Below the pieces are notes generated by a model. It was given only the letters and a program-made list of their open reading frames with translations. It searched no databases and was not told the origin of the DNA. A DNA stretch of 42,115 nt from a virus, in IMG/VR virus record IMGVR_UViG_3300005915_000007, positions 1-42,115 of that record; one strand, 5' to 3'. The position numbers and the translations under genes are program-made. Shown piece by piece: positions 16,560 to 27,407 of the stretch (its first letter is position 1; each line of letters opens with the position of its first letter).

Positions 16560-17201
16560 ATGGCTGTAACGTTGCAAACCGTTCTGGAAGATTTGAACTA
16601 TATTCTAGGAGACACCAGTGTCCCTAGTACTGGTATTGATAACCAGGAAAGGTTTATTAACTTAACTAACGAGAAGATTTACGATTACCACGACTGGAGA
16701 TGGGCTACAAACTCTACAAGTTATGTATTCTCTGGCTCGACACAAACCTTGCCAACTGATTTTAATAATCTTGTAGAAGTAAGAGAAGAGATTACTGGAG
16801 CAGACAACGATAACATTTACGATATCGTGAATGAGACAGACATAGACAGGAGTACGTCAGAATATATAGCTTATGTTTCTGGAAACGAAGAAGATGGGTT
16901 TACTTTGAGTGTAAACCAGACAGACAATCCAACACTGAAAACTACTCTGAAGATTAAGGCTTCAGATATGTCAGCCACCACAGATGAGACAAAATGTCCA
17001 CGTTCTATGCCTATCGCCAGAGGAGCTGTTGTTCTGATGCAAGAAGCAGAAGACCCATACAGAGACACTACTCAGGCTTTAAGGAAATACCAAGACGAAC
17101 TAGACGACTTGATTAGACTAGATGTTCGTACTAAACCAAGTAACAAGTTCTTTACCAAGAGTATGCGAAGAGGAGGAAGGGCTATTGGAGAACCTCGATG
17201 A
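16560..17201 (+). CDS. head-tail adaptor protein
   Basis: A 213-residue protein preceded by AAAGG. The start TLQTVLEDLNYILGD and the DYHDWRWATNSTSYVF segment, followed by strands and a helical end (RDTTQALRKYQDELDDLI), resemble the adaptor proteins that sit below the portal in P22-like and related phages and connect it to the tail. It overlaps the propeller protein gene by 4 nt. The assignment is from layout and general pattern. Confidence 0.65.
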   Translation: MAVTLQTVLEDLNYILGDTSVPSTGIDNQERFINLTNEKIYDYHDWRWATNSTSYVFSGSTQTLPTDFNNLVEVREEITGADNDNIYDIVNETDIDRSTSEYIAYVSGNEEDGFTLSVNQTDNPTLKTTLKIKASDMSATTDETKCPRSMPIARGAVVLMQEAEDPYRDTTQALRKYQDELDDLIRLDVRTKPSNKFFTKSMRRGGRAIGEPR

Positions 17202-18784
17202 GTAACATAAAGATGAGAAAATCTGCTATCGGAGGCTCTAATCCACCAGAGTGGGTACTGAACAAGTTCAGACGTGGTTTGAATACTCTGGTTTCTGACA
17301 CTAGAGTAAATGTCGAAGAAACACCAAGAGCATTGAATGTAAACTATACAGAAGATGGACTTCCGACTAAACGTGGTGGGACTGCTTTACATAGAACGGA
17401 GATTGGAAGTCGCATACGAGGACTAGCTTCTTATTATAAAGATGACGGCACAGACTATATGATAGCTGCTGCTAATGGGACACTATATTACGATAATGGC
17501 AGTGCGTGGGCACACATAACTTGTGCGTCTGGTGCAACCGTCTCACCCAATATCGACTACAACTTCGTACAGGCGAGGGATTATTTATACGCCCATGACG
17601 GACAGGGATTGAAGAGGATGGAAGGAACTACAATGACAGCTCAGACCAACGGCGTATCTGGTGATTTCGGAATCTACTGGAAAGGCAGACACGTTGTAGC
17701 TGGGAACGAGTCTTATCCATCACGAGTGTTTATATCTAGGAACAATGATGCAGGGCATTTTATAACCACAGGAACAGACACTTCTGCTGAGTGGTTTGAT
17801 GTACAACCGTCTGATGGAGACAAAGTTAAAAGCGTGGCTACATTCTACGATAACTTAGTAATATTCAAAGAACGGTCTATCCACAAAGCAGTGCCTTCAA
17901 ACTCTACTGGTGATTTCGTATCAAGCGTGCAGTTAATCAACAACGACATAGGTTGCGTTGCTCACAGGACTGTAGATACTGTAGACAACGATGTGTTCTT
18001 CTTGTCAAGGAAAGGTGTGTACGTTCTAGGAAACGAGCCTAACTTCTTTGATACGATTAGAACTAATGAAGTATCAGCTAGAGTTCACCCAGAGATAGAG
18101 GGAATAACCCCAGCCAACTTCGGACTAACATCTGCGATGTACCACAATTATAAATACTATATGGCATACCCATTCGGTGGGACTACATACAACAACAGGG
18201 TTTTAGTATATGACACACGATATGGAGCTTGGTCACTACACACAGGATATAACCCTAACTGCTTTAACACCTTTATAGACTCTACTGGAACAGAAGCTCT
18301 TTACTGCGGAGACGATAACGCTGGTAAAGTCTTAAAGATGGAAAGCGGGACTGCTGACTCTGGTAGTTCGATTAACTCAAACTTTTACTCACCAAACATA
18401 GACTTAGAGGCACCTGACATTAAAAAGTTCTTTATGGATGCGACAATCCAGACAAGAAACACACAAGCCTCTTTAGATGTCGATGTCTATATAGACGGTG
18501 AAGTATATAAGTCTGCTACCTTCAATATCGGTACTACAGGAAGTTCGAGTGGTTTAGGCACAAAAGTGTTAGCAGAGGACTACCTAGCTTTGTCTGGTGG
18601 TTCTACCATAACTACAGAAGTGACTTCAAACATATTAAAGAGATTTAGACTTAAACATAGAGGAAAGAATATACAAATTAAAGTATCAAACGACTCAACA
18701 ACAGACTCGTGGACACTGATGAGCTTACGAGGGTCATACAGACCTTTGTCCCACTTCGTTTTTGACTCGGACGACAAAATATAA
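17198..18784 (+). CDS. beta-propeller tail/stabilisation protein
   Basis: A 528-residue protein with repeated strand segments of propeller type (RGLASYYKDDGTDYMIAAAN; YDNLVIFKERSIHKAV; FFLSRKGVYVLGNE), beginning with a basic tail and the FRRGLNTLVSDTRVNVEETP motif common at the start of phage tail propeller proteins. In P22-like phages the equivalent protein closes the tail channel. A beta-rich C-terminal domain follows. The ATGA overlap with the adaptor supports joint assembly. Confidence 0.7.
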   Translation: MSNIKMRKSAIGGSNPPEWVLNKFRRGLNTLVSDTRVNVEETPRALNVNYTEDGLPTKRGGTALHRTEIGSRIRGLASYYKDDGTDYMIAAANGTLYYDNGSAWAHITCASGATVSPNIDYNFVQARDYLYAHDGQGLKRMEGTTMTAQTNGVSGDFGIYWKGRHVVAGNESYPSRVFISRNNDAGHFITTGTDTSAEWFDVQPSDGDKVKSVATFYDNLVIFKERSIHKAVPSNSTGDFVSSVQLINNDIGCVAHRTVDTVDNDVFFLSRKGVYVLGNEPNFFDTIRTNEVSARVHPEIEGITPANFGLTSAMYHNYKYYMAYPFGGTTYNNRVLVYDTRYGAWSLHTGYNPNCFNTFIDSTGTEALYCGDDNAGKVLKMESGTADSGSSINSNFYSPNIDLEAPDIKKFFMDATIQTRNTQASLDVDVYIDGEVYKSATFNIGTTGSSSGLGTKVLAEDYLALSGGSTITTEVTSNILKRFRLKHRGKNIQIKVSNDSTTDSWTLMSLRGSYRPLSHFVFDSDDKI

Positions 18785-18796
18785 GAAAGGAATTAT

Positions 18797-19753
18797 ATGG
18801 CTTTTTCAACAGATGACGCAACGCTTAAAACAATCGACCAACAGGACTTTTATGAAACTACACTTAAAACTGCTGTCACAGATGCAACAGATACTAATAT
18901 ATATCTGACAGCACTACCTACGCCGACTGAAGGCTTTTTGACAATAGAACCGACCTCAACCTCAAAGCGAGAGGTAATCTTCTATACTTCGTTGGGTGCT
19001 GATTATGTGACCTGTCCTTCTGCCGCTGGTGGAAGAGGAGTTTCTGGAACAGCACAGGGACACGCTGTAAGTTCTGTAGTAAGATTGAGTGACGCAAAAC
19101 AGTATTGGACACTTTTAAGAGACAGACTCTTAGACGTTCAGACAGGATGGATAAACGCAGACGAGACTTGGACTTGTGGAGCAGATGATGTAATCACAGT
19201 TCCGACCAACGCTACAGTTAAATACTCAGTAGGAGATAAGATTTTCTTACAAGATGATGGCGGAGATTTATACGGAAACGTAACAGCGGTCGCAGCCACA
19301 TCACTAACGCTAGCTTCAAACGATGACTATACGCTAGCTAGCGGCTCAACAATTACAGAACCTAAATACTCAAAGGCTGTTTCACCAGTAGGATTCCCTA
19401 CTTGGTTTGATTATACACCGACACTAGCTGGTAATGTGTCAATGTCATATACCACAACTACTGTTGATTTGGCTATGTTTATGGTAGTTGGTACAGCGGT
19501 AACTCTAATAATTCATCATCACGGAACAGTAGGTGGGACACCCAACACTAGTCTTACTGCAACTTTACCAGTAGCTTGTGCTGATGCTTTGACTTATACT
19601 GCTTGTAATATATTAGACAATGGAGTTACTGCTCTTGGTTTCGCTATAACAAATGATACTGGAGATACCTTAGATGGCAGAGTAGCAGGAGGTGGAGTGT
19701 GGACAGCTGGAACCGCCTATGTAAGAGCACAAATAACTTATAAGATAGTATAA
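18797..19753 (+). CDS. tail structural protein
   Basis: A 318-residue beta-rich protein behind AAAGGA. It starts MAFSTDDATLKTIDQQDFY and has alternating Thr/Val-rich strands throughout, with a C-terminal region (NVSMSYTTTTVDLAMFMVVG) resembling small jelly-roll or fibre tip domains. It is probably a tail or appendage component. No specific family recognised. A GNRA hairpin starts on its stop codon. Confidence 0.6.
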   Translation: MAFSTDDATLKTIDQQDFYETTLKTAVTDATDTNIYLTALPTPTEGFLTIEPTSTSKREVIFYTSLGADYVTCPSAAGGRGVSGTAQGHAVSSVVRLSDAKQYWTLLRDRLLDVQTGWINADETWTCGADDVITVPTNATVKYSVGDKIFLQDDGGDLYGNVTAVAATSLTLASNDDYTLASGSTITEPKYSKAVSPVGFPTWFDYTPTLAGNVSMSYTTTTVDLAMFMVVGTAVTLIIHHHGTVGGTPNTSLTATLPVACADALTYTACNILDNGVTALGFAITNDTGDTLDGRVAGGGVWTAGTAYVRAQITYKIV

Positions 19754-19770
19754 AAATTCGTAAGAATTTT
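19753..19770 (+). repeat. GNRA-loop hairpin, copy 1
   Basis: AAAATTC-GTAA-GAATTTT, a 7-bp stem closed by a GNRA tetraloop, beginning on the last base of the preceding stop codon. It is the only copy of the family inside the late block. The next gene has its own AAAGGA farther down. Confidence 0.75.
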
Positions 19771-19810
19771 ACATATAAATAATAACAAAGAAGCGACAGA
19801 AAGGAATATA

Positions 19811-20950
19811 ATGGCAGGTAGCATATGGCAAAAGGCAATAAACGTATTAAATCCTTTTGATGACATAACTGCGACACAATGGATAAAACAATCACAGGCA
19901 GCCCCAGGAGGATTATTAAATCCTGGTACTAGTACTCCAACAAAACCTGGAGATAACACTTATGGGCAGTACACAGTAGATAGACCTGGCTATCAACAGA
20001 GTTATGACTTTACTCCAGCTGGTTCTAGCGGAGGAACCCCGTCTACGGGCGGTAGCCCACAAGCGGCTGTTGGAGGAGGATTAAGCACCGACCAACTCAA
20101 CACTCTATACGGAGGTAGCGGGGGAAGTGGAAGTGCCGCAGCAAGTGCAAAGGCACAAAGAGATGCTGAGAATTTGGCTTTTTCAAGAGGTCAGTATGAG
20201 AAGAGATATGGTGCACAACAGGCATTTAGAGGAGAATCAAAACAGTTCGCCACAGACCAGTTCAACACCGCAAGACAGAGAGGTCAGGAACAGCGTGGAG
20301 TACTCGGAGCTGATTACGCAGAGCAACGAGGATACATGCAACAAGACCTAGGAACTGCACAACAGGGTCTAACAGGTGCTTATGGTTCAAGAGGATTAGG
20401 GGATTCATCTTTCGCACTAAAAGCACAAGCTAATGCACAGCAGTCATTCGACAGAAACTTGTCGTTCATGAATAAAGAAGAGGCTGCACAGTACAAAGAG
20501 ATAGACCAATATCTGGCTGACCTAGACAAGCAGAGAGATTTCCAGCTCAAAGAACTAACCTATGAAGACTTTGAGAGTACAGAAGACTGCAACGAAGCTA
20601 TGAAGGGCTTTGAAGTAGAGAAAGCGAACATCCAAGCACAGAGAGAACAAATACAATCTGCTGCCTCACAGGCTGCGTCTAGCATCGGTGGGATGACTAC
20701 AACCGAGGCTTACTTGAAATTTGCATCTGAGGCACAGGCGATTATGAGTGCTGCTGTGTCAGAGGCAAAGAAGAGAGAATTGCTTTCAAGCAGGTACAGA
20801 GAAGCTGGCAAACAAGACCCAGAACGAGAGGCTGACTACCACATGTCTTGGAGCCAACTGAACCCTATTGTTCAGGATGACCCATCACAAGCTGGTGCTG
20901 CCAATGACGAGATTGAGGCATTGTTCGGAATCAGACCATTTTCAGAGTAG
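19811..20950 (+). CDS. internal virion protein-like, low-complexity and helical
   Basis: A 379-residue protein with a Gly/Ser/Pro-rich first 110 residues and then long helices rich in Gln, Ala and Arg (AQRDAENLAFSRGQYEKRYG; TARQRGQEQRGVLGADYAEQ; YGSRGLGDSSFALKAQ). Such glutamine-rich, RGLGDS-containing proteins next to a very large partner are seen among ejection proteins of short-tailed phages. A role in forming the DNA exit channel is likely but inferred from context. Confidence 0.55.
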   Translation: MAGSIWQKAINVLNPFDDITATQWIKQSQAAPGGLLNPGTSTPTKPGDNTYGQYTVDRPGYQQSYDFTPAGSSGGTPSTGGSPQAAVGGGLSTDQLNTLYGGSGGSGSAAASAKAQRDAENLAFSRGQYEKRYGAQQAFRGESKQFATDQFNTARQRGQEQRGVLGADYAEQRGYMQQDLGTAQQGLTGAYGSRGLGDSSFALKAQANAQQSFDRNLSFMNKEEAAQYKEIDQYLADLDKQRDFQLKELTYEDFESTEDCNEAMKGFEVEKANIQAQREQIQSAASQAASSIGGMTTTEAYLKFASEAQAIMSAAVSEAKKRELLSSRYREAGKQDPEREADYHMSWSQLNPIVQDDPSQAGAANDEIEALFGIRPFSE

Positions 20951-20972
20951 TAATCTTAAATGAGAACCCTCA

Positions 20973-23900
20973 ATGACAGTAGCGTACACTAAATTTATAC
21001 GGAAACAGAAAGAACAACAGCAGGCAAATACTCCAGCACCTAAACAGAATTTCTGGGGCAAGAGTTTGTCTGCTTTGGGATGGGCAGGAGACCAGCTAAG
21101 TAGAGTCAACTACGGTATGGCTGGTGCCCAACTAAAGGCACAAGAGAAATATAAGTTCTCCAAGCCAATGGAGCGTTTTAAGATGTTCTTTGACAAAGAC
21201 GTTTACAAGGCTGGATATAAGGGTTTAGCATTACAGGAAAAGAAAACCTACAAAGATGTTCTCGAAGATGTAGCCCCCGGAGATTGGGGGAGTGTTAAAG
21301 TCCCTTTTACACAAGATACAAAGGTAACAGGTAAGGGTGCTTTGGGGTTGGCTATGGACATAGGGTTAGACCCGACCACATATTTAACCCTTGGGGCTGG
21401 TTCTGGTGCCAAGATAGCCGCAAAGGGCGGAACAAAAACTCTTACAAAGACTGGTTCGAGACAATTGGCAAGAATGTCTAAGACCGTTGGTAAAGAGGGA
21501 GCCGAAAGTGTTATAGAAAAGGCTGCCGCTAAATCACCCGCACTTGCGGAGAGGCTCATAGACAAAGGCGGGATTAAGTTTATGGGCAAGACTATTCCTA
21601 AAACAGAGAAGCTAGTTGACCCAGTGTCTAAATACGTTAGAGGAGTTACAGGTAAGTTCGGGAGAGAAGGCAAAGTCCTAGACAGTCCAGCTTACATCAG
21701 ACAGCAACAGGCTTCCAGAGACCTTTCTGAGGCTGGTATAAAGAGATTTGACGAAGGGATAGACAAGGTTACTAAAGGGTTGAGTAAACAAGATGACATA
21801 GCTATCGGAAGAGCTTTACATAACAAGAATATAGATGAACTACCGACAAGACTTCAATCAATAGCAAAGTTTGCGAAGAAGGATTGGGAGAAACGAATAA
21901 AGGCAGAAAAAGGATTTGGTTTTAAGGTCGCAGAGATAGAAGATTATGCTCCACAGATTTATACTAATAAAGCGAAGGCAAGGGAAGTATTCGGAGATAA
22001 GGTTGGTTCTGATATAGGGGCACACAGCAAAAGAACAATAATCGCAAAGAACGCAGATGAACTTGTAGAGAAGGCGGCAGAAGTTGGTCTAGTCCCAGAC
22101 TTTAGTGTAAGAAATATGATGAAGTCCAGAGGAAAGGCTTCTATAGAAGGAGTAGAAAGAAGCAAGTTCTTAACAGAAGTAGGTGAAACTTACGGAGAAA
22201 GACGTATACCAGTTAAGGCTGAACGACTTGCTGCTGAATCTACAAAACACAAAACACTTAGAAGTTTTTTAGCTGACAGAACAAAGAAAGCAGGAAAACA
22301 ACTAACAGATAAACAGAGAAAGTTCTATACAGACATATACGAGTCTGCAAAGGGTGGATTCACACAACAGATAGAAAAGAAAGGTCTACCAGCGATTAAG
22401 TCAGATATACCTACTATTGGCAGAAAAGAATTAGGTTTGCGTGAGTTGAAGGGTGTTTCCTTACCTAAGAATATAGCTGAACATGTTGAGACTATGGGAG
22501 CACAAGCGATTAAGGGCGAAGAGGTAAGAAAAGTATTCAAATACTATGATATTGCTACTGATAAGTTCAAAGCGTCTGTGACTACATACTTCCCTGCTTT
22601 TCACATAAGAAACTTCCTATCTAATATCTTTCAGAACTATTTAGACATAGGTGCTGTACAAGCACTTAATCCTAAGTTTCACAAGAATGCAGTAAAAATA
22701 ATGTCTGGAAAGTATCTTGACGATATTATAGAAATAGGTGGTAGTTCGTACACCGTTCGTGAGATGAGAAGAACAATGCAAGACAGTGGAGTTCTCCAGG
22801 GTATGGGAAAGATGGATGTAGGAGGGAAGATAGGCAAGAAACAGATTGGCAAGAGAGCTGCTAGTGCGATAGAAAACGAGGCTCGTGGGGTGAACTTTCT
22901 GGCTAACTTTGAGAAGACTGGTGATGCTATAACAGCTTCGGAAAGAACAAAGAAGTTCCTATTTGATTATGGTAATCTGACACAATCTGAAAAAACAATA
23001 GCGAAAAGAGCATTCCCTTTCTGGACTTGGACAGCTAAGAACACCGCACTACAGGCCGAACAGATGTTAAAACAGCCAGGCAAGTATGCAACGATGTTTA
23101 AGTTCAAGAGAGCTGCTGAGAGCAACATAACCGACGAAGAGCGAAAATTGATGCCAGAATATATGCAGAATAAGTTGAATATAAAGATTGGTGATGGTCA
23201 ATACTTGAGTGGGTTTGGTACACCAATGGAGGAGTTCTCGGAAACGCTTGGAAGCCCATTGAAGAAAGCTGCTAGTATGCTCTCTCCACTTGTCAAAATA
23301 CCTATTGAAGGAGGAACTAGAATAGATTTGTTTTACGGAAAACCAATAGAAGAGATAACAAACGCACAGAACTTAGAGGCGTTGATGTACTTTGCACCGC
23401 AAGGAGTTAAAGACGCTATCGGATATGACGAGCGGGAAAAGACTATAAACGATAAGGTCATCAAAAAGGCTACTGCTAATCCTTGGGTGCTGTGGATAAG
23501 TAGGCAACCGCCCATGTCTAGATTTGGCTCTACTTCTGCTCAGCTAACAGACGAGAGAACATCGTTGCCTGGAAGAGCACTAAGAGGTATCACTGGTGTT
23601 GCAGAACGCAATATAGACCCGAACACTCAGGCATATTATGGGGGCAAGGAATATAAGAAAGAAATAGCCGAACCTTATATGCAGAAAGGCATAATCAAAG
23701 AAGGCTCCTACGGTTCGTACTTTGTCCCAGATAACGTATCAATGTCTAAGGAAGAGAGGCAGGAAGCAAACTATATGATAGAGATACTTAACGAAAAGAA
23801 CACTGACCTCTACAAGAGCGCTGCTGGGCTAGAGGGTGATTACGACTCACCATATACTTCTGAGAAAAAACCTAAAAAGTTATCCAAGAGAGATAAGAAA

Positions 23901-24143
23901 ATAGCCCTACTTCAACAATCGATAAGTGGTTTACCGGCAGGAGAGCAGAAGGCCGCACAAGAGGCTATCAAATACTTGGCGATGGGATATTCAAGAGTAC
24001 CTAGCTATGCTAAGAGCAAGGGTTCCAGCAAGAAAGCCAAGGCTTCATACAAGGCGGTACCGACAGTTAACAAGAGAACATCATATTCAAAGAAATTTAA
24101 AGCTGCACCGAAAGTAAAGATGTCTAAGAAATGGAGGTCATAA
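20973..24143 (+). CDS. large internal virion / ejection protein
   Basis: At 1056 residues this is the largest single-domain-type virion protein here. It is basic and helical, begins FIRKQKEQQQ, and has a glycine-rich region (ALGLAMDIGLDPTTYLTLGA) that could touch membrane. Later come FPAFHIRNFLSNIFQNYLD and AKRAFPFWTWTAKNTALQAEQ, which recur in large phage internal proteins, and a Lys/Ser-rich tail (last 60 residues). I see no clear transglycosylase motif. No tape-measure gene is present, which supports the short-tail reading. It has a weak ribosome site and may be coupled to the gene before. Confidence 0.6.
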   Translation: MTVAYTKFIRKQKEQQQANTPAPKQNFWGKSLSALGWAGDQLSRVNYGMAGAQLKAQEKYKFSKPMERFKMFFDKDVYKAGYKGLALQEKKTYKDVLEDVAPGDWGSVKVPFTQDTKVTGKGALGLAMDIGLDPTTYLTLGAGSGAKIAAKGGTKTLTKTGSRQLARMSKTVGKEGAESVIEKAAAKSPALAERLIDKGGIKFMGKTIPKTEKLVDPVSKYVRGVTGKFGREGKVLDSPAYIRQQQASRDLSEAGIKRFDEGIDKVTKGLSKQDDIAIGRALHNKNIDELPTRLQSIAKFAKKDWEKRIKAEKGFGFKVAEIEDYAPQIYTNKAKAREVFGDKVGSDIGAHSKRTIIAKNADELVEKAAEVGLVPDFSVRNMMKSRGKASIEGVERSKFLTEVGETYGERRIPVKAERLAAESTKHKTLRSFLADRTKKAGKQLTDKQRKFYTDIYESAKGGFTQQIEKKGLPAIKSDIPTIGRKELGLRELKGVSLPKNIAEHVETMGAQAIKGEEVRKVFKYYDIATDKFKASVTTYFPAFHIRNFLSNIFQNYLDIGAVQALNPKFHKNAVKIMSGKYLDDIIEIGGSSYTVREMRRTMQDSGVLQGMGKMDVGGKIGKKQIGKRAASAIENEARGVNFLANFEKTGDAITASERTKKFLFDYGNLTQSEKTIAKRAFPFWTWTAKNTALQAEQMLKQPGKYATMFKFKRAAESNITDEERKLMPEYMQNKLNIKIGDGQYLSGFGTPMEEFSETLGSPLKKAASMLSPLVKIPIEGGTRIDLFYGKPIEEITNAQNLEALMYFAPQGVKDAIGYDEREKTINDKVIKKATANPWVLWISRQPPMSRFGSTSAQLTDERTSLPGRALRGITGVAERNIDPNTQAYYGGKEYKKEIAEPYMQKGIIKEGSYGSYFVPDNVSMSKEERQEANYMIEILNEKNTDLYKSAAGLEGDYDSPYTSEKKPKKLSKRDKKIALLQQSISGLPAGEQKAAQEAIKYLAMGYSRVPSYAKSKGSSKKAKASYKAVPTVNKRTSYSKKFKAAPKVKMSKKWRS

Positions 24144-24475
24144 TGGGAAGAACAGGAAACATACAACCAGTATTAGATTTAGACGAGCATATAGAAGTAA
24201 CAGGGTTTAGTGGTAAGAAGGTAATGCCATATATGATTAACCCAGACGGCAGTGCTGACTTACAAGAGAACCCAGACAAGGCATTTCAAGTGGATGATTA
24301 CACCACAGCTAGTGTTACATATCTAGGGTGGGCTACGGTTGGAAGTGCAACTTCTGACTCAGTGTGGAAGATTACTAAGTTTGATGAAACCACTGGAGTG
24401 ATACAGACTTGGGCTGATTCTAATACAGACTACGACAACGAATGGGACAATCGGGACTCACTAACATACGGATAA
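24143..24475 (+). CDS. small tail-associated protein (110 aa)
   Basis: ATG 24143 overlaps the previous stop (TAATG), with GGAGG 9 nt upstream inside the preceding gene. The product (MGRTGNIQPVLDLDEHIEV...) is acidic and beta-rich with many aromatic residues. Position directly before the fibre suggests an attachment or tail-tip connector. No family recognised. Confidence 0.6.
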   Translation: MGRTGNIQPVLDLDEHIEVTGFSGKKVMPYMINPDGSADLQENPDKAFQVDDYTTASVTYLGWATVGSATSDSVWKITKFDETTGVIQTWADSNTDYDNEWDNRDSLTYG

Positions 24476-24476
24476 T

Positions 24477-27407
24477 ATGGGTATACAAATAGATAAAATT
24501 AAGGGAGCATTATTCCACAAGCACAAGGTTGCTGATATTTCTGACCCCACAAACCTTGTTTCTGATGATGCTTATGCTGCTGGTTGGGATGGCGTAACGA
24601 CAATAGGAGCTTCAAAGAACGCAATCTACGACAAAATATCGACTCTAGCAGGCGGACACGACCCAGTAACACTAGACGTTAATGCTGCTACAATATTGGA
24701 CCTCTCAACTCAAGAACTAGGGCTAGACAACCAAACCGCTAACACAGTTTTCGCTGGTGCTGTTTCTGGTGCTGCCGCTACTCCTGCTTTTAGAGCTTTG
24801 GTTTCTGCTGATGTGTCTGCTGATATGATTAACGACACCCATATAGACTGGGGAACTGGTGCTAACCAAGTTAGTGCGGTTGATGTTCCTATTGCTGATG
24901 CTGGCACTTACTTCGATACAGATAATGTAGAAGCGGCTTTACAAGATTTAGCTCTACCTCCTACTAAAACTATTCATATTTCACCTGGGTTTACCGATAA
25001 CGCTGTAACTCTAAAATACTCAACAATCCAAGCTGCTCTAACTGCTCATACAGCAGGCGGTGAGTTGTTCTTGGTTTACCCTGGAACTTATACTGACGAT
25101 ACAATAACTTTCACAGCGAATGACCAGACTGTTCGTGGTATGGGGATTAGTCCTAGCGAATGTAAGGTTACTACCGCAAGCTCTAATATATGTGATTATG
25201 GAGCATTTCTAAGGTGTAGAGTAAGCAGAATTAAAATGGAAGTTACAGCAGGCACGACTCTTGTACACACTGCTCAGGGTGCAGCTGGTAGTTGTAACTT
25301 TGTGAGATGTCACCTTACTATGACAACTAGTTATGCAACAAACGGTGTTCAACCAGCTTGTCTCTTTAATAGTGGTGCAAGTACAGTTAAAATTGTTGAG
25401 GGAACAATAGAATATAATCATACTGGTAGCAACGCCCTTGTAGCGAAAGCTCCTATAAACTGGGACACTCAAGATTCGACTGTTGAATTAGACACTGCAA
25501 ATATAAAAATTACTTGTGCTAATGACGCCTTTGTAACTGGAATATCTTTTGGGACTGGTGCTACTGCGTTAAAGGTTAATAGATGTGACGCTACGATTAC
25601 TGACCCTGGAGCAGCTATAATAGCAGGGTTCTATGTTGGTGCTGCCACTGCCGCAGTAGGAGGAGGAGCTGCTGTTGGAGAGTTTTTCTATAACACGCTC
25701 CACATTTGTGGCGGAGGAGCTTTAGCCGCTGGTGTATTTGTCAACGCAGTAGGGGCTGACATCAGGGGGATATTTAACCATATCCACGTTGTAGATTCCA
25801 CGGCTAACTACTCTTACTTTTTAGCTGATGTTGCTTCTACTGTCGCATCTCAGTTTGAAGACTTAATCGCTGCTGATGGGATAAGCAATGTTTCAGGTAC
25901 AGTTACGATGGTCAAAGTCAACTCAGAAACTGATGGGGATTTTGATGTTTCAGGTACGATAACAGCAAATGCTATCGCTGGTGATATAACAGGTAATGCA
26001 GCGACAGTAACCACTAATGCTAACCTAACTGGACCAATAACTTCGATAGGTAATGCTACTTCAATAGCTTCTCAGACTGGCACTGGCACTAAATTTGTAG
26101 TTGATACTTCACCTGTAATAGTAACTCCTACAATCGCCTCATTTGCAAACGCAGAACACGACCATTCGGCTGCTGGTGCTACTGGTGGTACGATAGCTGA
26201 TATTACTGGTAATGCTGCTACTGTAACAAATGGAGTCTACACAACCGACTTTCCACTTAACCAAGATACAACTGGTAAGGCTGCTACTGCTGGTAATGCC
26301 GATACGGTAACAAATGCAACTTTCACTACTGCATTAACAGTAGATACAGGTGCAGTAACCTTAACTGGTGATGCCGCTGGTTCGGTTCTAACTTTGGGTG
26401 ATGGTGCTATTTCGATTGACGGCTCAAATACAGGTGACCAGACAGGTATAGTAGGGATATCAGGTACTAAAGCCGAGTTTGACGCAGCTTGTTCTGATGA
26501 AGACTTTGCTTATTCAGGTGGTGCTTTCCACGATGGATTCTCAGACTTTGTTTCTAACGAACATATTGACTGGACAGGAGCGAGTACTAACTTTTACACA
26601 ACTGGTACTGGTAGGATAAATGGTAATACTGGAATAGGTGGAGCACCAACTTGTCGTTTACAGGTTTTCGCCTCTACTGTAATCCCTGTAATATTTGGTA
26701 GCTCTAATGCTAGTTGGGCTGGGTTTGAACAACGAGCAACAACTTCTGGAGCTCACCCATATATTCAATGGTATAACTCAGCCGATGGAGATAAGGCGTG
26801 GGTACACTTAGACCCAGTTAATAATTATTTAGGATTTAGTTTTACTGGTGGTCTTGATGATATCTTGAAGATTACTACTTCTCGCAATGTTAAAGTTACT
26901 GGGTCATTTACAACAACTGGAGCCATACTGGCTGAGGATAAGATTCAATTTACCCAGACAGACGGCAACGAATATATAGATTCTTTGAATAGTGGCTATA
27001 TGGACTATGGTGCTACCACGGGGCATAGGTTCAGGACTAGAGTATATTTAACTGAAGATACCGCAGATACCCCAAGTCCAACTTTATATTTTGATGGTGG
27101 AAACACACGGCGGGGGACTATTTGCCAAAAAGAAGATGCTGCTTCTCTTTCAGCCTTTGTGATGGACACAAACGGTAGCATAGAGCTACAAACTGATGGC
27201 AACGCTAGACTTACCGTAGAAGCAGGTGGGGATATAGTCATAGGAGAAGAGCTTGAATTAGATGGAGACTTTAACCACGATGGTTCAAATGTAGGTTTTT
27301 ATGGAACTACACCAATAGCTCAGGCAGTATTAGCCACAGGTGCAGCGGCAACAGTAGACGATGTGATTTCAGCCCTGCAAGCTTTAGGTTTAGTCAAACA
27401 AGCATAA
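24477..27407 (+). CDS. tail fibre / receptor-binding protein with beta-helix
   Basis: A 976-residue Thr/Ala/Gly-rich fibre. Residues about 165-460 look like a right-handed beta-helix (KYSTIQAALTAHTAGGELFLV, as in pectate-lyase-like spikes). Residues about 500-650 contain fibre repeats (GDITGNAATVT, GNADTVT). The end has GFYGTTPIAQ and a closing VISALQALGLV, a motif common at the C-terminus of phage and prophage tail proteins. It probably recognises the host surface, and the beta-helix may cut or bind surface polysaccharide. Confidence 0.75.
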   Translation: MGIQIDKIKGALFHKHKVADISDPTNLVSDDAYAAGWDGVTTIGASKNAIYDKISTLAGGHDPVTLDVNAATILDLSTQELGLDNQTANTVFAGAVSGAAATPAFRALVSADVSADMINDTHIDWGTGANQVSAVDVPIADAGTYFDTDNVEAALQDLALPPTKTIHISPGFTDNAVTLKYSTIQAALTAHTAGGELFLVYPGTYTDDTITFTANDQTVRGMGISPSECKVTTASSNICDYGAFLRCRVSRIKMEVTAGTTLVHTAQGAAGSCNFVRCHLTMTTSYATNGVQPACLFNSGASTVKIVEGTIEYNHTGSNALVAKAPINWDTQDSTVELDTANIKITCANDAFVTGISFGTGATALKVNRCDATITDPGAAIIAGFYVGAATAAVGGGAAVGEFFYNTLHICGGGALAAGVFVNAVGADIRGIFNHIHVVDSTANYSYFLADVASTVASQFEDLIAADGISNVSGTVTMVKVNSETDGDFDVSGTITANAIAGDITGNAATVTTNANLTGPITSIGNATSIASQTGTGTKFVVDTSPVIVTPTIASFANAEHDHSAAGATGGTIADITGNAATVTNGVYTTDFPLNQDTTGKAATAGNADTVTNATFTTALTVDTGAVTLTGDAAGSVLTLGDGAISIDGSNTGDQTGIVGISGTKAEFDAACSDEDFAYSGGAFHDGFSDFVSNEHIDWTGASTNFYTTGTGRINGNTGIGGAPTCRLQVFASTVIPVIFGSSNASWAGFEQRATTSGAHPYIQWYNSADGDKAWVHLDPVNNYLGFSFTGGLDDILKITTSRNVKVTGSFTTTGAILAEDKIQFTQTDGNEYIDSLNSGYMDYGATTGHRFRTRVYLTEDTADTPSPTLYFDGGNTRRGTICQKEDAASLSAFVMDTNGSIELQTDGNARLTVEAGGDIVIGEELELDGDFNHDGSNVGFYGTTPIAQAVLATGAAATVDDVISALQALGLVKQA

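Noticed and set aside
25209-25472. Leftward ORF inside the fibre gene
   Set aside because: A shadow of the long Thr/Ala/Gly-rich fibre coding frame, with no ribosome site.
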